NCBI RefSeq assembly: GCF_040049295.1 | Contig: NZ_JBDZDQ010000001.1 | Span: 930,001-994,000, forward strand | Source: Sphingomonas sp. KR3-1 | Lineage (GTDB): Bacteria; Pseudomonadota; Alphaproteobacteria; Sphingomonadales; Sphingomonadaceae | Direction of reading: 5' to 3' | DNA: 64,000 bases | Shown here: one piece after another, positions 42,763-50,101 of the stretch | Numbering within the stretch: position 1 is the first letter of the stretch | Layout: every line of letters begins with the position of its first letter | The notes under the pieces: model-generated | The model's database searches: none | The model's input: the letters and a program-made list of their open reading frames with translations, nothing else | Told to the model about the DNA's origin: nothing | Position numbers and translations under genes: made by a program

Positions 42763-44514
42763 TCACGCGGCCTGTTGGAAGGGCTGTGGCTCGACTTGCG
42801 GGGCGATGGACGCATCGAGATCAGCGACCTTAGCGGCCCGGCTTACGGTGCCGACACCACCGCGCGCGGTGTAGGCGGCAGGCGGAAAGGCCATCCATTT
42901 CGGAACCCAGTCCTCGACCTTGCCCCGGCCATTCTCGCCGGTCAGACAGTCGCGGATGATGCCCCGCTTCACCTTGCCGGTCGCGGCTTCGTTGGCGGCG
43001 GCAACGTTGGCGCCCGCCACATCGGCCAGCACATGGCCGAGCACTTCCCGGTCGCGGATCAGGTCGAGCAGCGCGTCGTCGGTCTGCCAGATCTTGGCCA
43101 TATCGGTGCCGAGCAGCGGCCTCAGCACCTCGACCAGCACGCTCCCAGCCTCCAGCGTCTCGGCCATGACGATGGCGAGAATATCGAACAGCGCGGGGTC
43201 GGGAAGGTCGAGCAACCGGGTCAGCAGGCCCGCCAGCCCCTGCTCGCCGTCATAGCCGCGCGTCACGGTCAGGGTCTCGGGATCGAAGCCGAGCAGCGCG
43301 AGAACCGCCCGCCGCTTCTCGTCGAAACGCGCCTCGGACGCGCAGCTTTCAACGCTCTCCGCGATGGCATCGCTCGCCGCTTTCTGCACCTCGATACGGA
43401 CATTCCACAGCGGCGAACCGACAATGACATGCGCGACCATCACCCGCAGCGCGAGCGAGGGATGATCGGCCAGATCGGCACGCACGGCGGCATGCCGGTG
43501 CAGATCGACATAGTTCTGGATAGGCGCGCTGACCTCAGGCCGTACCGGCTTGTCGTCCTGGCTGACCTCGCCTTTGGCGCGCTTCTGCGCTTCCTTGATC
43601 GAGATATAGCCCTCATGGACGGTGACTTCGCCGCGCGCGCTGACCGCGAGGAACACCTTGCCACCCTTACGCTTGGGGCACCGCTCATGCTCCCAGCTAT
43701 GAAACGTCTCGCCGGTCGGAAGCACGACCACGTCGCGCCATCCGGCCTCGCGATAGCTCTCGGCCTTGGCCTCGATGGCAGGCGTCTGCGCCGCCCAGAA
43801 GCAGGCAGTGTCCGCGAAATAGCGCTCCTCGCCGAACAGGTCCGACACCACTTCGCCAGCATAGTTGGCAACGTCGAATGGTGCCGAACTGACCGGCACG
43901 GATGCACCGCCGAACAGCCATGCCTTGAGCTGGTGCCCGGTCGGGCAATGCGCGCCGGGTTCGTCAAGCAGCGCCAGCCAGTCGCGCTGCCGGGCCTTGG
44001 AGACAAGGGTCAGATGCCGCACCGTGACCGCGTCGATATCGCCTTTGCGGTGCAGCCCCCGGATGCGCGGGAGCAGGTTGCCCAAGGCCAAAGTGCGCTT
44101 CACCTGCAACTCGGTCAGTCCGAAGGTGAGTGCGATATCCTCCGGCGAGCGCCCCTCGCGAACCAGCCGCGTGAAACTTTCCCACAGGGTCACTTCGTCG
44201 GGGTCCAGCCGCGCGACGTTCTCGATCAGCGAGGCTTCCAGCGCCGCCGCATCGTCGCCCGGCGCCATGATCGCGCAGGGCAGCGGCTCGGCTTCTCCGC
44301 TCTCCGCCGCCACGGTCAGCGCCGCATGAAAGCGCCGCTTCCCCGCCACGATCTCGAACTGATCTGCGCTCTCGGAAGGCCGCACGATCAGCGGCACCAG
44401 TACGCCCCGCGCCCGGATCGACGGCAGGATGTGCGACAGGTCCGGCTTGCCCTTGGCCCGCATATTGGCGGTGGAAATGCAGAGCTTGGCGGTGTCGATA
44501 TGCTTGAGTTCCAT
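42763..44514 (-). CDS. ParB/RepB/Spo0J-type partition-like protein, 583 aa
   Basis: ATG preceded by GAGGAGTAGG. The ParB N-terminal domain at about 1-110 shows SIRARGVLVPLIVRPS, a GKRRFHAAL block and a LIENVARLDPDEV block. A KorB-like HTH is at about 120-150 (EDIALTFGLTELQVKRTLAL). The long C-terminal 400 residues are mostly helical and not a standard ParB dimer domain. There is no ParA nearby. Such large solitary ParB-like proteins are a hallmark of alphaproteobacterial plasmids and integrative elements; a nuclease or transfer-regulating role is possible. GC is higher than in the defence operon, suggesting a different origin. Confidence 0.85.
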   Translation of the reverse strand: MELKHIDTAKLCISTANMRAKGKPDLSHILPSIRARGVLVPLIVRPSESADQFEIVAGKRRFHAALTVAAESGEAEPLPCAIMAPGDDAAALEASLIENVARLDPDEVTLWESFTRLVREGRSPEDIALTFGLTELQVKRTLALGNLLPRIRGLHRKGDIDAVTVRHLTLVSKARQRDWLALLDEPGAHCPTGHQLKAWLFGGASVPVSSAPFDVANYAGEVVSDLFGEERYFADTACFWAAQTPAIEAKAESYREAGWRDVVVLPTGETFHSWEHERCPKRKGGKVFLAVSARGEVTVHEGYISIKEAQKRAKGEVSQDDKPVRPEVSAPIQNYVDLHRHAAVRADLADHPSLALRVMVAHVIVGSPLWNVRIEVQKAASDAIAESVESCASEARFDEKRRAVLALLGFDPETLTVTRGYDGEQGLAGLLTRLLDLPDPALFDILAIVMAETLEAGSVLVEVLRPLLGTDMAKIWQTDDALLDLIRDREVLGHVLADVAGANVAAANEAATGKVKRGIIRDCLTGENGRGKVEDWVPKWMAFPPAAYTARGGVGTVSRAAKVADLDASIAPQVEPQPFQQAA

Positions 44515-45214
44515 CTGTCCTACTCCTCTTCAAACACCGCACCGGCCCCGGAAAAGGGGGGTGGGCGGCAAGGAGCGGACCGGCAGTCCCGCTTGAGCGG
44601 CGGGCTGCACCCGCAGGGGCCAACGCAGTGCCGCACCCGAGGCTTGCCTCGGGTTGCAGCCCGGCGCGGCGGGACTAGAGGGTAGCGACGCCCACCCCCC
44701 TTGGCCGCGGCCGGCAGGCAACGCCGGCGCGCAGCGCCGTCCGCAGATCTCAGCGCAAAGCGCCCGAGCCGAAGGCGCCAGCAAAGACGCACTCTCGAAT
44801 CCGGACGGCCGGCGCGGTGGCGTGCGCGCGGACCTGGGGGCCAGCCGTCGCCGTGCCCTCCGACCGGATTGAGTGTGGTACGCGGCTATATAATAATGCC
44901 GCGGACCCTGGCGGCTTCGCAGAAGTCCGCCAGCGCACGCTCCTCCGAAGCCGCGTTCTATTTCGCCGGTCTGGCCGGCACTCGCGTCAGCGATCGCAAC
45001 CCGAATGGGCCGAGACGCGAAGTGGCTCGGCGGCGCGCAGCGACGTAGAGCGCAATCACGCACAGCGTGAGACGCCCCGAGGTTTCCATGCGAACCGCCA
45101 AAGTTCCACAAAGCGCCCCAACGCTACGATGCGCGCGCTTCTCTCCAACACGCACAAGGCCCAACCTTGCCTTGAGGCGCCTCACCGACACGCACTTCAA
45201 GCAAGGTGATACCA
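44515..45214. other. 700-bp GC-rich non-coding region of the element
   Basis: No gene is supported in either strand, although stops are sparse because of the high GC. A CCCGAGG-CTTG-CCTCGGG hairpin lies at 44636-44653. A TATATAATAATG promoter-like box at about 44887-44898 precedes a stem-loop at 44908-44933. It lies between the ParB-like gene and the AlpA-like genes, where a replication or transfer origin or a regulatory RNA could sit. Confidence 0.45.
44908..44933 (+). promoter_or_regulatory. Long stem-loop downstream of a promoter-like box
   Basis: CTGGCGG-CTTC pairs with GAAG-T-CCGCCAG around a GCA loop, giving 7 plus 4 bp with one bulged T. It lies 10 bp after the AT-rich -10-like box and about 280 bp before the AlpA-like gene. 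It could be the head of a small RNA or a structured leader. Confidence 0.35.
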
Positions 45215-45424
45215 ATGGAGACCAACACCCCCGATCGCATCCTCCGGCTCAACGCCGTACTTGATCGAACCGGCCTTAGCCGGTCGACCCTGTACCGGAA
45301 GATGGACAGCGGCACCTTCCCCAAGAACCTCAAGATCAGCACGCGCTGCGCGGGCTGGCGCGAATCCGCCGTCAACGCGTGGATGCGCAATCCGATCTTC
45401 TACGACGTCCAGTCCGGGCAATAA
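45215..45424 (+). CDS. AlpA family phage/element regulator, 69 aa
   Basis: The ATG at 45215 (METNTPDRILRLN) with AAGGTGATA upstream. AlpA-type winged HTH: LNAVLDRTGLSRSTLYRKM, then FPKNLKIS and GWRESAVNAWM. AlpA proteins activate integrase or excision functions in P4-like elements, which fits the P4-type integrase of this island. Confidence 0.85.
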   Translation: METNTPDRILRLNAVLDRTGLSRSTLYRKMDSGTFPKNLKISTRCAGWRESAVNAWMRNPIFYDVQSGQ

Positions 45425-45431
45425 GCGCAAT

Positions 45432-45481
45432 CTCCTCCGGTAGAATGCCTTCACGTCCGGATGGGTATTCTACCGGGGGAG
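45432..45481. promoter_or_regulatory. Long inverted repeat between the two HTH genes
   Basis: CCGGTAGAAT (45437-45446) pairs perfectly with ATTCTACCGG (45467-45476), and the pairing continues outward (CTCC with GGAG). The loop is 20 nt. No T-run, so an attenuator or protein-binding site is more likely than a terminator. Confidence 0.5.
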
Positions 45482-45537
45482 GACTCCGCCTCCTGTCGTC
45501 ATGACCAACGCCAATCAAAGGAGGCTTGGAAATAACC

Positions 45538-45804
45538 ATGACATCACCCCGCCCGCACCAACCCTATGGCGGTGCAGACACCTACCCTGACCATCCGGAA
45601 TCCCACAGGCGCCCGACAATTGCGCCGATCACGGTGCGCATCGCCGATGCCGTGACCATGCTCGGGATCGGCCGCTCGCGAATCTATGAGCTGATGCAGT
45701 CCGGCGACATCGAGACGATCAAGCTCGGCCGCTCCACCCTCATTCCCGTAGACAGCCTGCACGCGATGATCGAGCGGCTACGACGCGAACAATCGGGCGG
45801 CTGA
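45538..45804 (+). CDS. Excisionase/MerR-type HTH protein, 88 aa
   Basis: The ATG at 45538 (MTSPRPHQPYGGAD), with AAAGGAGG 13 bp upstream. After a disordered N-terminus of about 35 residues comes an excisionase-family HTH: VRIADAVTMLGIGRSRIYELM, IETIKLGRSTLIPVDSLHAMI. It probably works with the integrase in excision or as an element regulator. Confidence 0.8.
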   Translation: MTSPRPHQPYGGADTYPDHPESHRRPTIAPITVRIADAVTMLGIGRSRIYELMQSGDIETIKLGRSTLIPVDSLHAMIERLRREQSGG

Positions 45805-45890
45805 CGGCAGGCCCGATCCCGGCTGACTCCAAATATCATGCCGCAGACGCAGTGACTGGTGTCGCTCGGCGGAGCGTCTATCCTGTGCGG

Positions 45891-46790
45891 ATGGCCTTCG
45901 GCGTATTCATCCATCGATCGGACTCGATTTACGACGACAGCCCCGCCGAGCGATATCAGTTTCCCGCGCAATATCTTGGCAGAGCGCAGCCAACCGAGGG
46001 CGATTGGATCATCTATTATGAGCCGCGCAAGGTGCAGGCCACGCGCGGCTATTTTGCGGTGGCCAAGGTGGAGCGGATCATCCCCGACCCCTCGGCGCCC
46101 GGCATGTATCTCGCGCTGATTGAACCGGGCTCCTATCTCGATTTCGCCAATCCGGTGCCGTTCGCCGGCCCGGAAGGGCCGATCGAAACCGGCGTGTTGA
46201 ACGAGCAGGGCCGTATTTCCGGCCGCGCCCAGTCGGCGGTCCGGCCCTTGTCGGCTGCCGACTTCAATCGCATTGTTGCGATCGGCCTCAACGACGACGC
46301 ACCATTGCTGCCTCGAATCGGACTTGCCCCGGAAAGCGTAAGCCTGCGCGAAGAACCCACCCCCTTCGTCTTTGAGCAAGAGCGCATACGCGTTCCCGCG
46401 CTCACATCACGCCTAGTGCGGGATCGGGTATTCCGCCGAATTGTGCTGCGCGCCTATGATCAGCGCTGCGCCATCACTGGCCTCAAGCTGATCAATGGCG
46501 GTGGTCGAGCCGAGGTCGAGGCCGCGCATATCCGGCCAGTCGAGGCGAACGGCCCCGATATTGTCAGCAATGGATTGGCGCTCTCGGGAACGGCGCATTG
46601 GATGTTCGACCGCGGGCTGCTGAGCCTTGCGGACGATCTTGAGATCCTGGTCTCACGCCAAGCCAATGATCCTGACAGCATCCGCGGTGTGATCAATAAG
46701 AGCGGCTATGCCCTCGCGCCCGTTCGCGCGGCGGAGCGACCCCATCCCCATTTTCTCGCATGGCATCGAGAGCATTGTTTCAAGCAGTGA
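45891..46790 (+). CDS. HNH endonuclease with N-terminal recognition-like domain
   Basis: 299 residues from the ATG at 45891 (MAFGVFIHRSDSIYDD); a GTG at 45852 is possible. Residues 1-110 form a beta-rich module (YQFPAQYLGRAQ, GDWIIYYEPRKV) of a kind often used to recognise DNA or modified bases. The C-terminal HNH fold has CAITGLKLINGGGRAEVEAAH, with the catalytic His in EAAHIRP and the NGLALSGTAHWMFDRG segment. This layout is that of putative type IV-like or solitary restriction endonucleases. No methylase is adjacent. A defence function is likely, specificity unknown. Confidence 0.8.
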   Translation: MAFGVFIHRSDSIYDDSPAERYQFPAQYLGRAQPTEGDWIIYYEPRKVQATRGYFAVAKVERIIPDPSAPGMYLALIEPGSYLDFANPVPFAGPEGPIETGVLNEQGRISGRAQSAVRPLSAADFNRIVAIGLNDDAPLLPRIGLAPESVSLREEPTPFVFEQERIRVPALTSRLVRDRVFRRIVLRAYDQRCAITGLKLINGGGRAEVEAAHIRPVEANGPDIVSNGLALSGTAHWMFDRGLLSLADDLEILVSRQANDPDSIRGVINKSGYALAPVRAAERPHPHFLAWHREHCFKQ

Positions 46791-46862
46791 AGGCGGCTTG
46801 ATCGACTGCGGTTCAGTTAAGGAACACGAGAGGCGGCAAGGCCGCGATTCTCCGGAAAAAGA

Positions 46863-46892
46863 AAAAGGGCGCTGGTTGCCCGACGCCCCTTT
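46863..46892 (+). terminator. Probable terminator after the HNH gene
   Basis: AAAGGGCG (46864-46871) pairs with CGCCC-C-TTT (46884-46892) with one bulge. Seventy bases after the HNH stop, flanked by A- and T-runs, so it may work in both directions. Confidence 0.5.
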
Positions 46893-47053
46893 CATATCAT
46901 GTCGGTCGGTACCCGATCTCCAGTATTTTCGTCCTTACGACGTGGCCACTGTTGGCGCTGCCCGATCCTACGCCCCTGTGACAGGGCGCTCCATATTTAG
47001 AGACCGCAAGGTGTAAGTGCGGTCTTTCTGTCCAAGCTGTATGGCCGCCGGCC

Positions 47054-47353
47054 TTAGGACAACTCCACCCGCAGCTGCCGGCCAACGGCCTTAGCAGCAC
47101 GATTAAGGGTATCGAGCGAGACGTTAAACTCTCTTGGATCAAGAATGCGCGCCAACTGCGCGCGGCTCGTGTCCATGAGCTCCGCCATCGCGGTCTGAGA
47201 CAAATTGCATTCCTTCATGGCAGCGCGCAGCTGCATGGCAATGATGCGCTTCACAGCGCGATCAGTTACCTCTTCACGGATGCCCTCTTCGTCGAGGAAC
47301 GTATCAAGGGACGTCAAGCCCGCAAGCGAGCGAGTCCCTTCCTGGTGTGGCAT
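47054..47353 (-). CDS. XRE/HigA-type antitoxin (second TA module)
   Basis: A 99-residue protein with an XRE helix-turn-helix in the C-terminal half (LRAAMKECNLSQTAMAELM, SRAQLARIL, VSLDTLNRAAKAVGR). It follows the toxin gene by 3 bp, the toxin-first order typical of HigBA. It presumably represses the promoter at about 47850. Confidence 0.85.
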   Translation of the reverse strand: MPHQEGTRSLAGLTSLDTFLDEEGIREEVTDRAVKRIIAMQLRAAMKECNLSQTAMAELMDTSRAQLARILDPREFNVSLDTLNRAAKAVGRQLRVELS

Positions 47354-47356
47354 GTC

Positions 47357-47704
47357 TTAGCCTCCTTTCATGATGAACTCGGCCTTGCGGCTGCGAGCTA
47401 CATCCAATTCAATTTTGGGTGTCTTCTGAGTCTTCTTGATGAAGGCGTGAAGCACCACCAAGCTCTGCTGCTCGCTGTCGAACATGAAGATCAATCGAAT
47501 CTCGCGCTTGGAGGGCAGTGAGCTTCGTACTTCCGCCAGTCCCGACCCAAGTGAGCGGCACAGTGGCATCCCGAGTGGATAGCCGATCTGCACGACTTTC
47601 AGATCTTCGCCTACCTTCTTCTTGTCAGCATCCGGAAGGTCGCGGATGACATCTAGAACGACCTCTTTACCAGCGGCCGTCTGATAGAACAGAACCTGAA
47701 ACAT
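47357..47704 (-). CDS. HigB/RelE-type toxin (second TA module)
   Basis: A 115-residue protein of the phage-derived Gp49/HigB-like group: VLFYQTAAGKEVVLDVI, LKVVQIGYPLGMPLCRSLGSGLAEVRSSL, REIRLIFMFDSEQQSLVVLHAFIKKTQKTP. The KKTQKTP motif before the last helix is characteristic. It would be a ribosome-dependent mRNA interferase neutralised by the next gene product. Confidence 0.88.
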   Translation of the reverse strand: MFQVLFYQTAAGKEVVLDVIRDLPDADKKKVGEDLKVVQIGYPLGMPLCRSLGSGLAEVRSSLPSKREIRLIFMFDSEQQSLVVLHAFIKKTQKTPKIELDVARSRKAEFIMKGG

Positions 47705-47851
47705 CTCTCATATTTCCCTTATTAATCCGTGCTTTATCCATATCTGCTTCCTTTACATGCCCCATCCAGGGCGAGCTTTTGCCTCATCCGAGGCAGTTAC
47801 ATTGGTTCCATCCGGAACCGTGCACGCAACCATCCGGTCACGCGATCTCTT

Positions 47852-47869
47852 TGTACCAAATATGGTACA
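47852..47869 (-). promoter_or_regulatory. Promoter with palindromic operator for the second HigBA module
   Basis: TGTACCA-AATA-TGGTACA is a perfect 7-bp-arm palindrome. On the minus strand it lies directly after TTGACA (a consensus -35) and overlaps a TACAAA-like -10 at 16 bp spacing. It is about 150 bp upstream of the toxin gene, as expected for HigA autorepression. Confidence 0.6.
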
Positions 47870-47951
47870 TGTGTCAAGGGCTATCTCGCTTCGTGAAGCT
47901 GATGGCGCGCCCAGTCAGATGAATGTGGAGGGAAGCGGCAACAGGAGGACC

Positions 47952-49142
47952 TCACGGCACTTCGTCGCGAAGCTTCTCCAGATAGTCGCTCCACCACTGG
48001 TGCATGGCGACGCGCTCCTCCCAATAGGCGCCGCGATTATAGGTGCCGCGAACGGCATCCTTGTCCGCATGGGCTAGCGAACGCTCAATCGCGTCGGGGC
48101 TCCACTTCCCGCTTTCGTTCAATAGCGTTGATGCGGTGGTCCGAAGACCATGCGCGGTGACTTCGCCAACCGCATAACCGAGGCGGCGGAAAACCTGATT
48201 GACCGTGTTCTCGCTGAGCGGCCGACGTGAAGTGTGAAACGCCGGAAAGACATAGCCATCCGGACCAGTCAGGGGATAAAGCTCGGCCAGATACGCCAGA
48301 ACCTCCAGGGAAAGCGGAACGGCGTGCGGCCTTCGCATTTTCATGCGCTCGGCTGGTATCCGCCAGACCGCATTGTCGAGGTCGAATTCTGACCAGACAG
48401 CGTTTCGAAGCTCGCCTGGTCGAGCCATCACATGCGGAGATATTTGCGCTGCCAGCCGGGAAATGGCCTGGCCCGAGTAGGTATCGATCGAACGCAGCAA
48501 TTCGCCCACCGCCTTCGGATCGATGATTGCGGCGTGATGCGTGGTCTTCGGTGTGATCAGCGCTCCCCGAAGGAATGCGGTCGGATCGGTCTCCGCGCGC
48601 GCGGTGGCCACACCGTACCGGAATACGCGCCCGGCAAACGATCGGCATCGCCGCGCGGTCTCGTACTTGCCCTTGGCTTCAATGCGTTTGAGGGCTGCCA
48701 GCACATCGATCGGTTTGAGGTCGGCGATCGGATGCCCGGTGAGTGGCGCAAGCTGTTCCAGCAACCAATGCGCCTTAGCCGTCGTCGTGTCGGCCCGCCC
48801 TTCGGCTACAGTCTTTGCGATATACTCCAGCGCGACCTCGCCGAAGGTATTGGCGGCGTTATACACCGCCAGAAGCTTCGCGCGTTTGCGTTCGAGCAAG
48901 GGGTCGATCCCGTCTCGGAGTTTCTGCTTCACTTCGTCCCGCTTCTGGCGGGCCTCTGCCAGGCCGACCTCGGGGTAGCGCCCGAGCGCTAGCCGCTTGT
49001 CCTTGCCGAGATGGATGTACTTCACGCGCCACAGCTTCGAGCCGCTGGGATGCACCTCGATGTAGAGGCCACCTTCGTCAGCTTTTTTGTAGATGCGGTC
49101 GATCGCCTTGAGGGCGCGGATCTGCAGGTCTTTCAAAGCCAT
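47952..49142 (-). CDS. P4-type tyrosine integrase
   Basis: 396 residues from the ATG at 49142 (MALKDLQIRALKAID); a longer in-frame start at 49187 is unlikely. The DUF4102 N-terminal arm-binding domain is clear (GLYIEVHPSGSKLWRVKY, KRLALGRYPEVGLAEAR). Catalytic residues are seen: Arg in ARPGELRNAVW, HGLR in VTAHGLRTTAS, the His in SLAHADKDAVRG, and Tyr in GTYNRG. It lies 228 bp from the 3' end of tRNA-Leu(CAG), the expected target arrangement of this family. Confidence 0.93.
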   Translation of the reverse strand: MALKDLQIRALKAIDRIYKKADEGGLYIEVHPSGSKLWRVKYIHLGKDKRLALGRYPEVGLAEARQKRDEVKQKLRDGIDPLLERKRAKLLAVYNAANTFGEVALEYIAKTVAEGRADTTTAKAHWLLEQLAPLTGHPIADLKPIDVLAALKRIEAKGKYETARRCRSFAGRVFRYGVATARAETDPTAFLRGALITPKTTHHAAIIDPKAVGELLRSIDTYSGQAISRLAAQISPHVMARPGELRNAVWSEFDLDNAVWRIPAERMKMRRPHAVPLSLEVLAYLAELYPLTGPDGYVFPAFHTSRRPLSENTVNQVFRRLGYAVGEVTAHGLRTTASTLLNESGKWSPDAIERSLAHADKDAVRGTYNRGAYWEERVAMHQWWSDYLEKLRDEVP

Positions 49143-49201
49143 CAGCCTAACTCCCGATACAATCGGTTCCGTTCGGATGGCGACCATGATTCCCAGTCGA
49201 A

Positions 49202-49262
49202 ATGGCCCAGTGGGCCATCATTTTATCGGGGCCATTTTTTGCCCCGATCATGGCCCATATGG
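49202..49262. repeat. Cluster of palindromes next to the integrase
   Basis: ATGGCCC-AGT-GGGCCAT (49202-49218), ATCGGGGC...GCCCCGAT (49225-49248, 8-nt loop) and an imperfect GGCCCATATGGCC (49252-49264) follow one another between integrase and tRNA. They may be integrase/excisionase binding sites, or an intrinsic terminator of the tRNA transcript (the middle one has a T-rich loop). Confidence 0.45.
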
Positions 49263-49369
49263 CCCTAGTATTGACTGGAACCTGCTCGGATCGTTTTAGA
49301 CAGAACCATCGAAAAAGTGGCAGATTTCTGCCGTTTTTCGATGGTCTGGGATACCCCGAGACAGGTATC

Positions 49370-49456
49370 TGGTGCCCAGAAGAGGACTCGAACCTCCACG
49401 CCCTTGCGAGCGCCAGCACCTGAAGCTGGTGCGTCTACCAATTCCGCCATCTGGGC
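49370..49456 (-). tRNA. tRNA-Leu (CAG)
   Basis: 87 nt including the encoded CCA. Acceptor stem GCCCAGA/TCTGGGC, D-loop GAATTGGTAGA, anticodon loop TTCAGGT on the stem CCAGC/GCTGG giving anticodon CAG, long variable arm (typical of Leu), and T-arm GGTTCGAGTCC. Its 3' end is the island attachment site and remains intact. Confidence 0.95.
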
Positions 49457-50101
49457 ACGGGGTAGGCGAGCGCCTCTACGGGGGTCGCTATGTGCTGTCA
49501 ACAGCACCAAGGACAATTTGCCGATCAATTCGTCGCGCTTGGCAAAATGGCGAGCTACGCGCTTGATCCATCGGCGATCGCGGCGAGAATGAGCTGTCGT
49601 GGCGATCGCTCGACGCCATCACCGGCAGGAGGTCGGATGGGTTCGACGATGATCGCGCTCGGTGGCGAAGCAGCTCCCTTCGAGCACATGAAGCGCCCCT
49701 CCCGTCCCGCGTCAAAAGGCCCGTACGTTTTGATCAAGCCGGGGCAGCAGCCTGCGAGACGATCTCCGTCGAATGGAAGACTTCAGGCTCACTCCCAGCG
49801 ACGCCGAGCAGCGCTTGCTGTCCGGCGCCGATTGCGAATGGACGCCCCGGGGCGGGGGCACCAAAGATGTCTGCTGCCGGTTAGGTGCGCGGCCATTTCG
49901 GTTGTCACCCAGGGATGACAGGTTCCTAGACCTGCTCCGCGTGGACGAGATCGATTCCGGCGAAGGGCATCTTCCCGGCCGGCACATGAAGCGGGCGACG
50001 CCACGAAGGCGTGGAGCGGATTGCCTATCAAGCGGAAATCCACCTAGTGCTAGCCCTCAGTTCTGGCCGTCGATTATAGTCGAGAGCAGGGGGGATGGCT
50101 G
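49457..50101. other. Intergenic region between tRNA-Leu and the yeh-like operon
   Basis: 645 bp without a supported gene. An 11-base direct repeat CACATGAAGCG occurs at about 49686 and 49983. The presumed promoter of the downstream operon lies near its end. Confidence 0.4.

Larger units (their letters stand above)
26285..49372. mobile_element. Genomic island inserted at tRNA-Leu(CAG)
   Basis: The right edge is the 3' end of tRNA-Leu beside a tyrosine integrase transcribed away from it. The left edge is one of two imperfect copies of that tRNA 3' end (26285 and 28358). Within it base composition falls and fluctuates, and genes are accessory: a Pycsar-like operon, two HigBA-type modules, ParB-like and AlpA-like genes, an HNH nuclease, and frameshifted MNT-HEPN. 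No relaxase or type IV secretion genes are seen, so it is an integrative but not self-transmissible element, or a decayed one. Whether 26285-28358 is a separate, older insertion is unresolved. Confidence 0.7.

Noticed and set aside
26285..49372. Prophage or complete conjugative element
   Set aside because: No capsid, terminase, portal, relaxase or type IV secretion genes were found.
49490..49918. 142-codon ORF after tRNA-Leu
   Set aside because: Composition and lack of ribosome-binding site indicate a chance open frame.
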